Source: Bin94 sp965215535
GTDB taxonomy: Bacteria > Gemmatimonadota > Gemmatimonadetes > Longimicrobiales > Gaopeijiaceae
Reading direction: 5' to 3'
DNA length: 64,000 nucleotides
NCBI GenBank assembly: GCA_965215535.1
Contig: OZ244063.1
Coordinates: forward strand, 558,001-622,000
Both the position numbers and the translations under genes were made by a program. The notes beneath the pieces were generated by a model. The model ran no database searches. It was not told the origin of the DNA and worked only from the letters and a program-made list of their open reading frames with translations. Shown one piece after another: positions 8,664 to 16,944 of the stretch (positions are counted from its first letter, which is position 1; every line of letters begins with the position of its first letter).

Positions 8664-9737
8664 TCAGCCCGGTGCAGAAAAGGTATCAGCGTTTTCCGGC
8701 TTCGGTTCGCGGGTCATCAGGCTGTGCAGCGCCTCGTTGGGGTCGGCCCCCTCGGCCACGATCCGGTACACCTCGGTCGAAACCGGCATCTCGACCCCCA
8801 GACGCCCGGCCAGACGATGGACGGCGCGCACGGTGGCGACCCCCTCGGCCACGGTTCGCCGCTCGCCCAGAACCTCGTCAATCGGGCGGCCCCGCCCCAG
8901 CTCGCGCCCCACGCTCCGGTTGCGGCTCGCTCCTCCGGTACAGGTCAGCACCAGGTCGCCCATTCCGGCCAGGCCTGCAAAGGTGGCGCTCTCGGCTCCC
9001 ATCGCCATTCCCAGACGCCCGATCTCGGCCAAGCCGCGCGTCATCAGCGCCGCCACCGCATTGTGTCCCAACTCGAGGCCCGCCGCCACCCCGGCTGCCA
9101 GGGCAATCACATTCTTCAGCGCTCCCCCCAGCTCGACGCCCACGACATCGGAATTGGTGTAGATGCGAAAGCGATCGGTCTGGAAGAGTGCCTGCATGGC
9201 GAGGCGCGCCCGCTCGGAACGACTTGCAATCACCACGGCGGCGGGAGTGCCGGCGGCAACTTCGTGGGCAAAGCTGGGCCCCGAGAGGATGCAGAGGCGG
9301 CGAAGCTGTGCGGGCGGAAGGACATCGCCGAAGATCTGGTCCATGCGGCGCAGCGTGGCAATCTCGATCCCCTTCGAGGCGCTCACGATCGTGGCCTGCG
9401 GCGAAATATGGGGAGCGGCGTCGGCGAGCACGGCCACGGAATGCTGCACAGGGCAGCCCCACACCACGACAGCGGCATCGGCGAGCGCATCGGCGAGCGA
9501 TGTCGTCAGCGACAGATGCACGCGGTCCAGCGCCACACCCTCAAGGTACAGATCGTTTTGGCCGCGCTGTCGGAAGGACTCCACCACCTCGGGTTCGCGC
9601 GCCCAGAGCCGTACCGCAGCGCCCCGGCGGGCCAGATGGTTGGCCAGCGTCGTTCCCCACGCCCCGGCGCCGATCACCGCAATGCGCCCCCTGCCAGCGC
9701 CTGCCCGCGCCCCCGTGTCTGCACCGGATCCGATCAC
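8664..9737 (-). CDS. gpsA: Glycerol-3-phosphate dehydrogenase [NAD(P)+]
   Basis: GpsA reduces dihydroxyacetone phosphate to sn-glycerol 3-phosphate, the backbone of phospholipids. The N-terminal Rossmann motif AVIGAGAWGTTLANHLAR starts near residue 20; the substrate-site segments ILSGPSFAHEVAAG and LGGALKNVIALAAG (catalytic Lys) and the C-terminal GMGDLVLTCTGGASRNR are all intact. The GTG at 9737 overlaps the plsY stop (GTGA) and gives 357 residues, about 17 longer at the N-terminus than usual, so a start slightly further in is possible. Its product is the direct substrate of PlsY encoded just upstream. Confidence 0.95.
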   Translation of the reverse strand: MIGSGADTGARAGAGRGRIAVIGAGAWGTTLANHLARRGAAVRLWAREPEVVESFRQRGQNDLYLEGVALDRVHLSLTTSLADALADAAVVVWGCPVQHSVAVLADAAPHISPQATIVSASKGIEIATLRRMDQIFGDVLPPAQLRRLCILSGPSFAHEVAAGTPAAVVIASRSERARLAMQALFQTDRFRIYTNSDVVGVELGGALKNVIALAAGVAAGLELGHNAVAALMTRGLAEIGRLGMAMGAESATFAGLAGMGDLVLTCTGGASRNRSVGRELGRGRPIDEVLGERRTVAEGVATVRAVHRLAGRLGVEMPVSTEVYRIVAEGADPNEALHSLMTREPKPENADTFSAPG

Positions 9738-10378
9738 CGCCCTGCCCCCTCGCCACCCCCGATCGAGGGCTCCGTTCCCGCGCGCAGCCGACGGATATTC
9801 GACCTGTGCGCCCAGAGCACAAAGGCGGCCATGGCCAGAAGGAAGAACATGAGCGGCCCATCGGGCGAATCGCCTGCCCCGTCCCTCCCGGCCACTCCGG
9901 GAATCGTCGCCGCAGCCAGCGGAACCGCGAGCGCCGCCGTCATGGAGGCCACCGAGACCCGACGCGCCAGGAGAAGCGTCAGAATCCAGCAGACAATGCC
10001 CGCCACTGCCGCAAGGGGAGCCACCGCAATCAGGACTCCGGCGCCGGTGGCGACCCCCTTCCCTCCGCGCCAGCGCACCCAGACCGGAAAGGAGTGTCCC
10101 ACGATGGCGGCGCCGCCATAGACGACCCCCCACCACGATGCATCGCCGCCCCCGAGAGCGGGAAACCAGAAGGCGGGCGCAAATCCCTTCAGGAGATCGA
10201 AGAGGCCGACCGGAATGGCCGCGCCCCAGCCGAAGTTGCGCTGGACATTGGTGGCGCCCAGGTTGCCGCTTCCCAGGGTGCGCAGATCCTTGCCGTAGAA
10301 GATCAGGGCGGTCCAGTGGGAGGCCGGAATTGATCCGGCCAGGTAGGCGGCCGGGATGAGGAGCAGGGGCAGAGTCAT
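9734..10378 (-). CDS. plsY: Glycerol-3-phosphate acyltransferase PlsY
   Basis: PlsY is an inner-membrane enzyme that transfers an acyl group from acyl-phosphate to glycerol 3-phosphate, the first step of phosphatidic acid synthesis. The three family motifs are present: AGSIPASHW, TLGSGNLGATNVQRNFG and WRGGKGVATG. About five hydrophobic segments fit the known topology, and 214 residues is normal. The ATG at 10378 overlaps the der stop (ATGA), and its own stop overlaps gpsA, so three genes are translationally coupled. A partner plsX is not in the window. Confidence 0.95.
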   Translation of the reverse strand: MTLPLLLIPAAYLAGSIPASHWTALIFYGKDLRTLGSGNLGATNVQRNFGWGAAIPVGLFDLLKGFAPAFWFPALGGGDASWWGVVYGGAAIVGHSFPVWVRWRGGKGVATGAGVLIAVAPLAAVAGIVCWILTLLLARRVSVASMTAALAVPLAAATIPGVAGRDGAGDSPDGPLMFFLLAMAAFVLWAHRSNIRRLRAGTEPSIGGGEGAGR

Positions 10379-11694
10379 GGTTCGCGCGTGCCCTTGCGAA
10401 GACGGATGCGAATGGGAACGCCGGTGAAGTCCCAGCGTTTGCGCAGCGAGTTGACAATGTAGCGGCGGTAGTGCGTCGGCACCGCATCGGGGAGATTGGC
10501 GAAGAGAACGAAGGTGGGGGGACGGGTTTGGGCCTGGGTGGCGTAGCGAATCCGCACCGGGCGGCCGCGGGAGTGCGGCGGGGGCAGATGCCCGACGATC
10601 TCGGCCAGGGCTTCGTTCACGCGGGCGGTGGCAATGCGAAAGTTGCGCCGTTCGTGCACGGCGAGCACCAGATCGAGGGTGCGACGGGCCCGCAGTCCGG
10701 TCAGCGCCGACGCAAAGAGGAAGGGAATGTGGGCCAGGAAGGGGACCCGGTTCACCGCCTGGCGGCGAAGATCCTCGGCGGTTCCGGTCTCCTTGTCCAC
10801 CAGATCCCACTTGTTGCACATGATGACAACGCCACATCCGGCCTCCCACGCGGCCTCGGCCACCTTCAGATCCTGCACATGCAATCCCTGAGCGGCATCG
10901 ACCACCACAAGGCACACATCGGCGCTGCGTACGACCCGCTCGGTGCGGAGGCGGCTGTAGTACTCGACCGAATCCTGTATGCGCGCATGACGGCGCAACC
11001 CCGCGGTATCGACAAAGGTGAGGCGCCGGCCATGGTAGTTCAGCGACAGATCGACGGGATCGCGGGTGGTTCCCGGCTCGGCGCTCACCACCATCCGCTC
11101 CTCGCCGAAGAGGCGGTTGACCAGGGTGGACTTGCCAGCGTTGGGCTTCCCGATCACGGCCACGCGGATGTCGTCGGGGCGGATCTCTTCATCTTCGGCG
11201 GGCAGGTGGGGCAGAAGGGCGTCGAGGAGATCGCCGAAGCCGCGACCGGACATTGCGCTGACCGGGTGGGGAACGCCCATGCCCAGCGCCCAGAAGTCCA
11301 GGTGGGCGGTTTCGTCGGGAAGGTTGTCCGCCTTGTTGGCGGCCAGCAGCACCGGGCGCGCGCTTCGTCGCAGCACCTCGGTCAGCCGTTCGTCGAGGGA
11401 GTGAATGCCGGTGCGGGAATCGACCAGGAAGATGACTGCGTCGGCCTCCTGAATGGCGATCATGGCCTGCTCGCGAATCAGGCGGTCGATCTCGCGGTCG
11501 GAGCCTTCGACGACCCCGCCGGTGTCCACCACCATGAAGGCGCGTCCGCTCCAGTCGGCACGCCCGAAGTTGCGGTCGCGGGTCACCCCGGGGGTATCAT
11601 CGACAATCGCGATCCGGCGCCCCAGCACCCGATTGAAGAAGGTGGACTTGCCCACATTGGGACGCCCCACCACCGCCACAACCGGGAGCGCCAT
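10375..11694 (-). CDS. der: Ribosome biogenesis GTPase Der (EngA)
   Basis: Der is a double GTPase needed for maturation of the large ribosomal subunit. Two G domains lie in tandem: the first begins with VVGRPNVGKSTFFN near residue 8 and has DTPGVTRDR and NKAD; the second has VIGKPNAGKSTLVNRLFG, AEPGTTRDPVD, DTAGLRR and NKWDLV. A C-terminal KH-like domain ends with RWDFTGVPIRIRLRKG. The length of 439 residues is normal. The ATG at 11694 has AAAGGAG upstream. It is the first gene of the coupled der-plsY-gpsA group. Confidence 0.97.
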   Translation of the reverse strand: MALPVVAVVGRPNVGKSTFFNRVLGRRIAIVDDTPGVTRDRNFGRADWSGRAFMVVDTGGVVEGSDREIDRLIREQAMIAIQEADAVIFLVDSRTGIHSLDERLTEVLRRSARPVLLAANKADNLPDETAHLDFWALGMGVPHPVSAMSGRGFGDLLDALLPHLPAEDEEIRPDDIRVAVIGKPNAGKSTLVNRLFGEERMVVSAEPGTTRDPVDLSLNYHGRRLTFVDTAGLRRHARIQDSVEYYSRLRTERVVRSADVCLVVVDAAQGLHVQDLKVAEAAWEAGCGVVIMCNKWDLVDKETGTAEDLRRQAVNRVPFLAHIPFLFASALTGLRARRTLDLVLAVHERRNFRIATARVNEALAEIVGHLPPPHSRGRPVRIRYATQAQTRPPTFVLFANLPDAVPTHYRRYIVNSLRKRWDFTGVPIRIRLRKGTREP

Positions 11695-11803
11695 CGCTGT
11701 TACCGGCTCCTTTCCGCCCGCAACTCGTGATCGCGCGGCAGGCTCTGCGGACCCCGACAGGATACCGGCTGACCCCCGCCCGCAATCCCCCCCGCCCGGC
11801 AGA

Positions 11804-13147
11804 TCATGCCGGATGGGCCGGGTGGAGAGCCAGGCGACCCGCAGAGACGGCAGAGCGATCCCGGTCCCCGGCCCCCGCACCCACGATCGCCTCGACCACC
11901 TCGTGGCCGACGCGCACCCGGGCGGGCGCCAGGCGGGCCTCGAGTTCGGCCAGAGCAAGGCCGTCGATAAAGAGATCGTCGTCGTTGAGGGCGTCGGCAG
12001 GAAGCAGAATCAGGTCGCCGCTGCGGGAATCGGCGAGGCTGGCGGCGATGTCGCGGCCGGGAAGCAGTCCCGCCACCGTGACGGTCGGGCCGAAGTAGCG
12101 GTTCGGGACCGCGCTGATTTCGACCGAACAGCCGGTGCGCTCGGCCAGGGTGGCCGCGAAGCCTTCGAAGAGGGGCGCCATCCTGGATCCGGTCGCAATC
12201 CGAATTCGCTCCACCCCGGGAAGAGGGGCCAGCTCTTCCTGGCGGGTCGCGAAGGAATCCAGGAGGGTGCGCACCGCTCCAACCCCATTCTCGGAGAGCG
12301 AACCATCGTCGTAGTAGTCGCCTGGCGGCACCTCGAGCCCGGCGATGAGGAAGAGCTCATCGGCGGCGTAACACCAGTGCGTGCCGCGTTCGCCGAGAGC
12401 CCGGCGGCGAATGGCTTCGGTCTGACCGATCGCGCGGCGGGCTTCGTGAGGGGCCAGCAACCGCACCGGCCGGTTCAGGTTGTAGCGGGTCAGCCCCACC
12501 GGAACCACAGAGAGCGAGAGCACCCCGGGACCCAGCGCATGGAGATCGCGGATTGTGCGATCCAGTTCGTCGCCATCGTTCCACTCGGGGCAGAGAACAA
12601 CCTGTGCATGCACCTCCAGGCCGCCGGCGAGAAGGGTGGCAAGCTGATCCATGATGAGGGCGGCGCGATCGTTTCCGAGCATCCGCACCCGCAGATCGGG
12701 ATCAGTGGCGTGCACGCTGACGTAGAGGGGCGAGATGCGCTGTTCGACAAGGCGCGCAAGGCCGCGCGGCCCCAGGTTGGTCAGCGTAACGTAGGAGCCG
12801 TAGGTGAAGGAGAGGCGGAAGTCGTCGTCGCGAAGCCAGAGGGGGGCGCGGGCGTCGGGCGGGTTGCCGTCAATGAAGCAGAAGACGCACTTGTTGGAAC
12901 ATTCGCGCACAGTGTCGCGCGCGGGCACAATCCCCAGGCTCTCGGCGGGGTCGCGCGAAATTTCGCAGAGGATGGGGGTGCCGTCGGCCTCCACCGCCTC
13001 GATCGCGAGCTCTTCGTCGGCGGTCAGGAAGTGAAAATCGATCGAATCGCGGACCCGTTCGCCATTGACCTTCAGAATGCGGGTGCCGATGCGAAGCTCA
13101 AGGGCCTCTGCAATCGATCCTGCTCCGATTTCGCCGATGCGAACCAC
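11804..13147 (-). CDS. DUF512 radical-SAM protein
   Basis: A 447-residue protein of a widespread but poorly understood family. The N-terminal part resembles a PDZ domain (GSIAEALELRIGTRILKVNG). A cysteine motif follows, CSNKCVFCF, with Cys at about 83, 87 and 90, spaced like a radical-SAM cluster site. The C-terminal half is the DUF512 region (GVGAVRTLLDSF; TGSRMAPLFEGF; VAGLLPGRDI). GTG at 13147 is preferred because AAGGAG lies ten bases upstream. In other bacteria this gene is often next to der, as it is here, 109 bases upstream, which hints at a link to ribosome assembly or translation. The reaction is not known. Confidence 0.88.
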   Translation of the reverse strand: MVRIGEIGAGSIAEALELRIGTRILKVNGERVRDSIDFHFLTADEELAIEAVEADGTPILCEISRDPAESLGIVPARDTVRECSNKCVFCFIDGNPPDARAPLWLRDDDFRLSFTYGSYVTLTNLGPRGLARLVEQRISPLYVSVHATDPDLRVRMLGNDRAALIMDQLATLLAGGLEVHAQVVLCPEWNDGDELDRTIRDLHALGPGVLSLSVVPVGLTRYNLNRPVRLLAPHEARRAIGQTEAIRRRALGERGTHWCYAADELFLIAGLEVPPGDYYDDGSLSENGVGAVRTLLDSFATRQEELAPLPGVERIRIATGSRMAPLFEGFAATLAERTGCSVEISAVPNRYFGPTVTVAGLLPGRDIAASLADSRSGDLILLPADALNDDDLFIDGLALAELEARLAPARVRVGHEVVEAIVGAGAGDRDRSAVSAGRLALHPAHPA

Positions 13148-13324
13148 TTCGCAAACACTCCTTGTCGGGGTTGCTGATGCCGATTCCCCTCTCTGCACCC
13201 GCGCACGGGATCAGGACCCTGGCGTGAGCGGAAGAAAAACCCCTTCACCGGCGGTCCGACCGCACACCCGAAGCGGGAAGCTGCATGCGGAATTCCATCC
13301 GGCGCGCGGCAAGGCAGAGGCCAG

Positions 13325-13397
13325 AGCGGGAGACGGGACTCGAACCCGCGACCCTCAGCTTGGGAAGCTGATGCTCTACCAACTGAGCTACTCCCGC
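13325..13397 (-). tRNA. tRNA-Gly (anticodon CCC)
   Basis: Cloverleaf on the minus strand: acceptor GCGGGAG pairs with CTCCCGC, the anticodon stem TCAGC/GCTGA holds the loop TTCCCAA, and the T arm is CGGG-TTCGAGT-CCCG. The anticodon CCC reads GGG. It begins 13 bases after the stop of the TPR lipoprotein gene, so it is probably cut from that transcript or read by the same promoter. CCA is not encoded. Confidence 0.94.
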
Positions 13398-13410
13398 TGG
13401 GTCGGGGGGC

Positions 13411-14796
13411 TCACCCGGGCGGGTTCAGCACCTCGTAGTAGTATCCCATGACCTCTTCGTCGCTCGAGAATTCGCCGCGGAATGCCTGGGCCATATCCTG
13501 ATCGGGAATTGCGACCCGGATCTCGGTGGTACCGATATCGGCACCATCCATGCCATTGAAGTGCACCCGGATGGTGATTTCGCCGCCGGGGGGCAGGCTG
13601 TTGTTGATCAGCTCGCCGAAGATTGTTGCGCCCCCGCCCCCGGGCTGAAGCTGACTGCCGGTGATATTGAAGGGCAGCTCTTCGCCGCGGTTATAGATCT
13701 CGGTGGCCTCTTCGCTGGTTCCGGCGTCGAGCAGCGCGCGGGCCAGGATGGTGTAGCCGTCCTTGTTCCACTCGTCGAGCTCCACAAGCTGGCGCGCCAC
13801 CGGCACCAGCTCTTCCCATGCCTCGGCCTCGTAGAGCGACTGGGCCCAATTGAAGACCGCATCGCGATTCTCGGGGGCGACCCCGGCGATCTCCGCGAAG
13901 GCGGCGGCGGCGCGGTCGAAGACTTCGGCCTGGTAGAGGCCGATTCCGATATTCATGTATTCGCGCAGCCCCAGCTCTTCGGCCATCCCCAGGAGTTCGT
14001 CGTAGATTGCCTGCGCCTCTTCGGGCTGGTCCGCCAGCGAGAGAACGCCGGCCAGACTGGAACGCGCAGGGATGTCGGTGGGATTTTCGGCGAGATATTC
14101 GCGCCAGGTGGCTTCGGCCTCCTCGTAGCGCTCGGCATTTGCGAGGAGCATGGCCCGATTGCTGGTCACACTTGCGATCCGGCTGCTCCAGTCGGCGGCG
14201 GTCGCGCTGTCGACCATGGCCTCGTCGCCACCCCGGAGCACTTCGAGGGCGGCGGCGTAGGCATCGATGGCGTCATCGACGCGGCCCGCATTGTTGTAGC
14301 TGACTCCCAGATTGATAAGGGCCTCGGGGCGCTGCATCGGGAAGATCATCTCGGCCTCTTCGAGGAGCATGATCCCGGCTTCGTGATCGCCGACGTCCAG
14401 GGGCCCGATCGCCTCGTTGAAGAGATCGATCCAGGTTGACTCTCTCTCCACGCGGATATCCTGTTCGTAGCCGGGATAGAGCGCGAGGGCGCGGTCGAGG
14501 AGGGTGTCGGCGGCGGCGTAGTCCCCCAGACCCAACTGGGCCCGTCCGGCCAGGAAAAACGCCATCGCGTTGGCGGAATCGTTGGCGATCGCATTGAGGG
14601 CAGCGTCGAGCGCCTCGCCGTAGCGTTCCGGCATTCCCAAAGTCTGGGCCTGGGTCAGGTAGAGCTCGGCGGTTCGGGTGAGCTCGTTTTCGCCGGGTAC
14701 GCCCCCCATGCTCCCGCCTCCGCCGCCCGATGCACATCCGGAGGCTGCGAGAAGGCCGGCGGCGGAAAGCACAAGTGCGAAGCTGGATCTGATCAC
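13411..14796 (-). CDS. TPR-repeat lipoprotein
   Basis: A 461-residue exported lipoprotein: the GTG at 14796 starts a signal peptide with the lipobox LAASGC (Cys 21), followed by a Gly/Ser-rich linker. Residues about 40-360 consist of tetratricopeptide repeats, visible as recurring AxxLGLGDYAAADTLLDRAL, GVSYNNAGRVDDAIDAYAAAL and ERYEEAEATWREYLAENP units, which usually mediate protein-protein contacts. The C-terminal 100 residues (PPGGEITIRVHFNGMDG) look like a beta-sandwich. No specific function can be named. It has a strong predicted promoter of its own. Confidence 0.8.
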   Translation of the reverse strand: MIRSSFALVLSAAGLLAASGCASGGGGGSMGGVPGENELTRTAELYLTQAQTLGMPERYGEALDAALNAIANDSANAMAFFLAGRAQLGLGDYAAADTLLDRALALYPGYEQDIRVERESTWIDLFNEAIGPLDVGDHEAGIMLLEEAEMIFPMQRPEALINLGVSYNNAGRVDDAIDAYAAALEVLRGGDEAMVDSATAADWSSRIASVTSNRAMLLANAERYEEAEATWREYLAENPTDIPARSSLAGVLSLADQPEEAQAIYDELLGMAEELGLREYMNIGIGLYQAEVFDRAAAAFAEIAGVAPENRDAVFNWAQSLYEAEAWEELVPVARQLVELDEWNKDGYTILARALLDAGTSEEATEIYNRGEELPFNITGSQLQPGGGGATIFGELINNSLPPGGEITIRVHFNGMDGADIGTTEIRVAIPDQDMAQAFRGEFSSDEEVMGYYYEVLNPPG

Positions 14797-14899
14797 GGCA
14801 CCTTCACTCCCTGGAGATTGGAGAAATGGATTTTCGGGCTGCAGAGAATTCGCGAGCGCGCACCGGCGCTCCCGGCAGCCGCTCTGCAGGCAGTCTGGA

Positions 14900-14928
14900 A
14901 ATATATCGGTCGCGCAGGGCCGGGTCAA
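14900..14928 (-). promoter_or_regulatory. Sigma-70-type promoter of the TPR lipoprotein gene
   Basis: On the minus strand TTGACC (14923-14928) is followed after 17 bases by TATATT (14900-14905). This is the best housekeeping-type promoter match I found outside the rRNA gene. Transcription would start near 14893, leaving an untranslated leader of about 97 bases before the GTG at 14796. Confidence 0.6.
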
Positions 14929-15057
14929 AGCGTGGGCAGAACCTGTGCGGGTAGGGAGACTGTCGCTCCGGTGAACATTCGGCACGATTCACGAACGGCC
15001 CGGAGCCTGACGAGATCCCGGCAGGAGTTCGAATTTCCCGGACCCGAAGGACCGGGA

Positions 15058-16944
15058 TCAACCGCCTCGCTGCCGAAGATAGTTCAGGATCCGCGCCCCC
15101 ATCACCTCGCTGAAGCCGGGAATGCGGCCGATCTCGGCGGCGGTGGCCTCGCGAATGGCGCGCACCGATCCGAAACGCGCCAGGAGGGCCTGCTGGCGAG
15201 CGGGACCAATGCCCGGAATTTCGCCGAGCCGGGAGCGTACGGTGCGGCGTCTTCTGAGCTTGCGATTGTAGCGTACCGCAAAGCGATGCGCTTCGTCGCG
15301 GATTCGCTGCAGGAGAAGAAGTGCGGGTGTGGTGCGCGGCAGGCGAATCCCCTCGCTGCTTCCGGCCACAAAGACGATCTCTTCGCGCTTGGCCAGAGCG
15401 ATCAGGACAATCTCCGAAATCCCCAGCTCCGCGGTGGCGGCCGTGGCGGCGCTCAACTGTCCCTTTCCCCCATCGATCACCACCAGATCCGGCAAGCGCT
15501 GCCCCTCGCGCCCGGCACGGCCCAGGTAGCGCTCCACCGCCTCTGCCATCGAGCGGTAGTCGTCGTTCCCCCACAGGCCGCGAATCTGCATGTGCCGGTA
15601 GCCTCCCGTATCGGGTGCGCCATTCAGAAAGGTCACCGCGCTCGCCACCACCTCGGTCCCCTGGGTGTGCGAGATATCGAAGCAGACGATCTGACGAGGC
15701 ACCACCTTCATCCCCAAACGGTCCTGCAGCTCGTAGAGGGCGTCGTCGGCCCCGGGTCGCGGTCCCCCGCCCTGCCGCACCCGTTCATCGAGGGAGCGCC
15801 GTGCATTCGCCACGGCAAGCTCGACCAGCCGCACCTTGGCGCCGCGCTGCGGAACCCTGAGCGCCACCCGCCTGCCCATCTCGCGGGAAAGGATCGTCTC
15901 GACCAGGGCGCGATCGGGAAAGTCGCCCGGCAGCAGAATCTCGCGCGGCAGCGAATCGGCCGGGTCGCGGCCCCCCGAAAGCCAACTGTGCGAGACTGCG
16001 CGCGCCAGAATTTCGTGCGCGGGAGATTCCTCGACCCCGGCGATGGTGTGGTTGTCGCGCCCGATCAGCATGCCGCCCCGAATGTGCAGAACCGTCGCCA
16101 CCGCCAGAGATCCGTCGCGCGCCACGCCGACCACATCCTGGTCGCTGCCCCCTACGCGCTGAACCCGCTGCTGCCTGGCAATGTCGTCGAGCCCGCCGAT
16201 CACATCTCGCCATGCGGCCGCCTGCTCGAAATCCATCGCGGCCGCCGCCGCCCGCATCTTTTCTTCCGCCTCGGTCTGCAACCCTCCGACCTCGCCCGCG
16301 AGCGCCCGGATCACCCGGTTCACCCCTTCGCGGTAGTCCTCGGGGGATTGCAGGCCGACACAGGGCGCCGCGCACCGACCGATGTGATGATCCAGGCAGG
16401 GGCGCGCCGGCGTTTCGCGCGGCAGATCGTAGCGACAGGAGCGGATGCCCTGGCTGCGCAGGAGGCTTTCGAGAGCGCTGCGGACCCGTCCCACCTCGGT
16501 GTAGGGCCCGAAATAGCGCGACCCATCCTGATGCAGCCTGCGGGTGAGGTGTACGCGGGGAAAGTCTTCGGCCACAGTGACGCGAATGCAGGGGTACTGC
16601 TTGTCGTCGCGCAGATGCAGGTTGAAGCGGGGTTGATGCTCCTTGATGAGGTTGGCTTCGAGGATCAGCGCCTCGGCCTCGGAACCGACCACCAGCGTCT
16701 CGACGGCAACCGTCTGGCGCGCGAGCTCGCGGGTTCGGACCGGGGTGCCCTTTGCCCGCGAGAGATAGGAGCGCACCCGATGGCGCAGCGACTTGGCCTT
16801 GCCCACATACAGGATCTCGCTCTTCGCGCTCCGCAGCAGATAGACGCCCGGTTCGGTCGGAAGTTCGCCCACAGCTTCGTGCCGAAAGGGGATCGCGTTC
16901 CGTAGCGCGCTTCCGGGGCCGCGCGGACGGGGTTCAGCGGGCAT
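15058..16944 (-). CDS. uvrC: Excinuclease ABC subunit C
   Basis: UvrC makes the two incisions around bulky DNA damage after UvrA/UvrB recognition. The N-terminal GIY-YIG nuclease (EPGVYLLRSAKSEILYVGKA, residues about 30-50) makes the 3' cut. A Cys-containing segment (ARPCLDHHIGRCAAPC), a UVR motif (AAAAMDFEQAAAWRD) that contacts UvrB, the RNase-H-like 5' nuclease (VVIDGGKGQL) and C-terminal helix-hairpin-helix motifs (LGEIPGIGPARQQALL) follow in the usual order. The 628 residues are full length. Its start overlaps the murJ stop by 11 bases, placing it at the end of the long minus-strand run. Confidence 0.97.
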   Translation of the reverse strand: MPAEPRPRGPGSALRNAIPFRHEAVGELPTEPGVYLLRSAKSEILYVGKAKSLRHRVRSYLSRAKGTPVRTRELARQTVAVETLVVGSEAEALILEANLIKEHQPRFNLHLRDDKQYPCIRVTVAEDFPRVHLTRRLHQDGSRYFGPYTEVGRVRSALESLLRSQGIRSCRYDLPRETPARPCLDHHIGRCAAPCVGLQSPEDYREGVNRVIRALAGEVGGLQTEAEEKMRAAAAAMDFEQAAAWRDVIGGLDDIARQQRVQRVGGSDQDVVGVARDGSLAVATVLHIRGGMLIGRDNHTIAGVEESPAHEILARAVSHSWLSGGRDPADSLPREILLPGDFPDRALVETILSREMGRRVALRVPQRGAKVRLVELAVANARRSLDERVRQGGGPRPGADDALYELQDRLGMKVVPRQIVCFDISHTQGTEVVASAVTFLNGAPDTGGYRHMQIRGLWGNDDYRSMAEAVERYLGRAGREGQRLPDLVVIDGGKGQLSAATAATAELGISEIVLIALAKREEIVFVAGSSEGIRLPRTTPALLLLQRIRDEAHRFAVRYNRKLRRRRTVRSRLGEIPGIGPARQQALLARFGSVRAIREATAAEIGRIPGFSEVMGARILNYLRQRGG

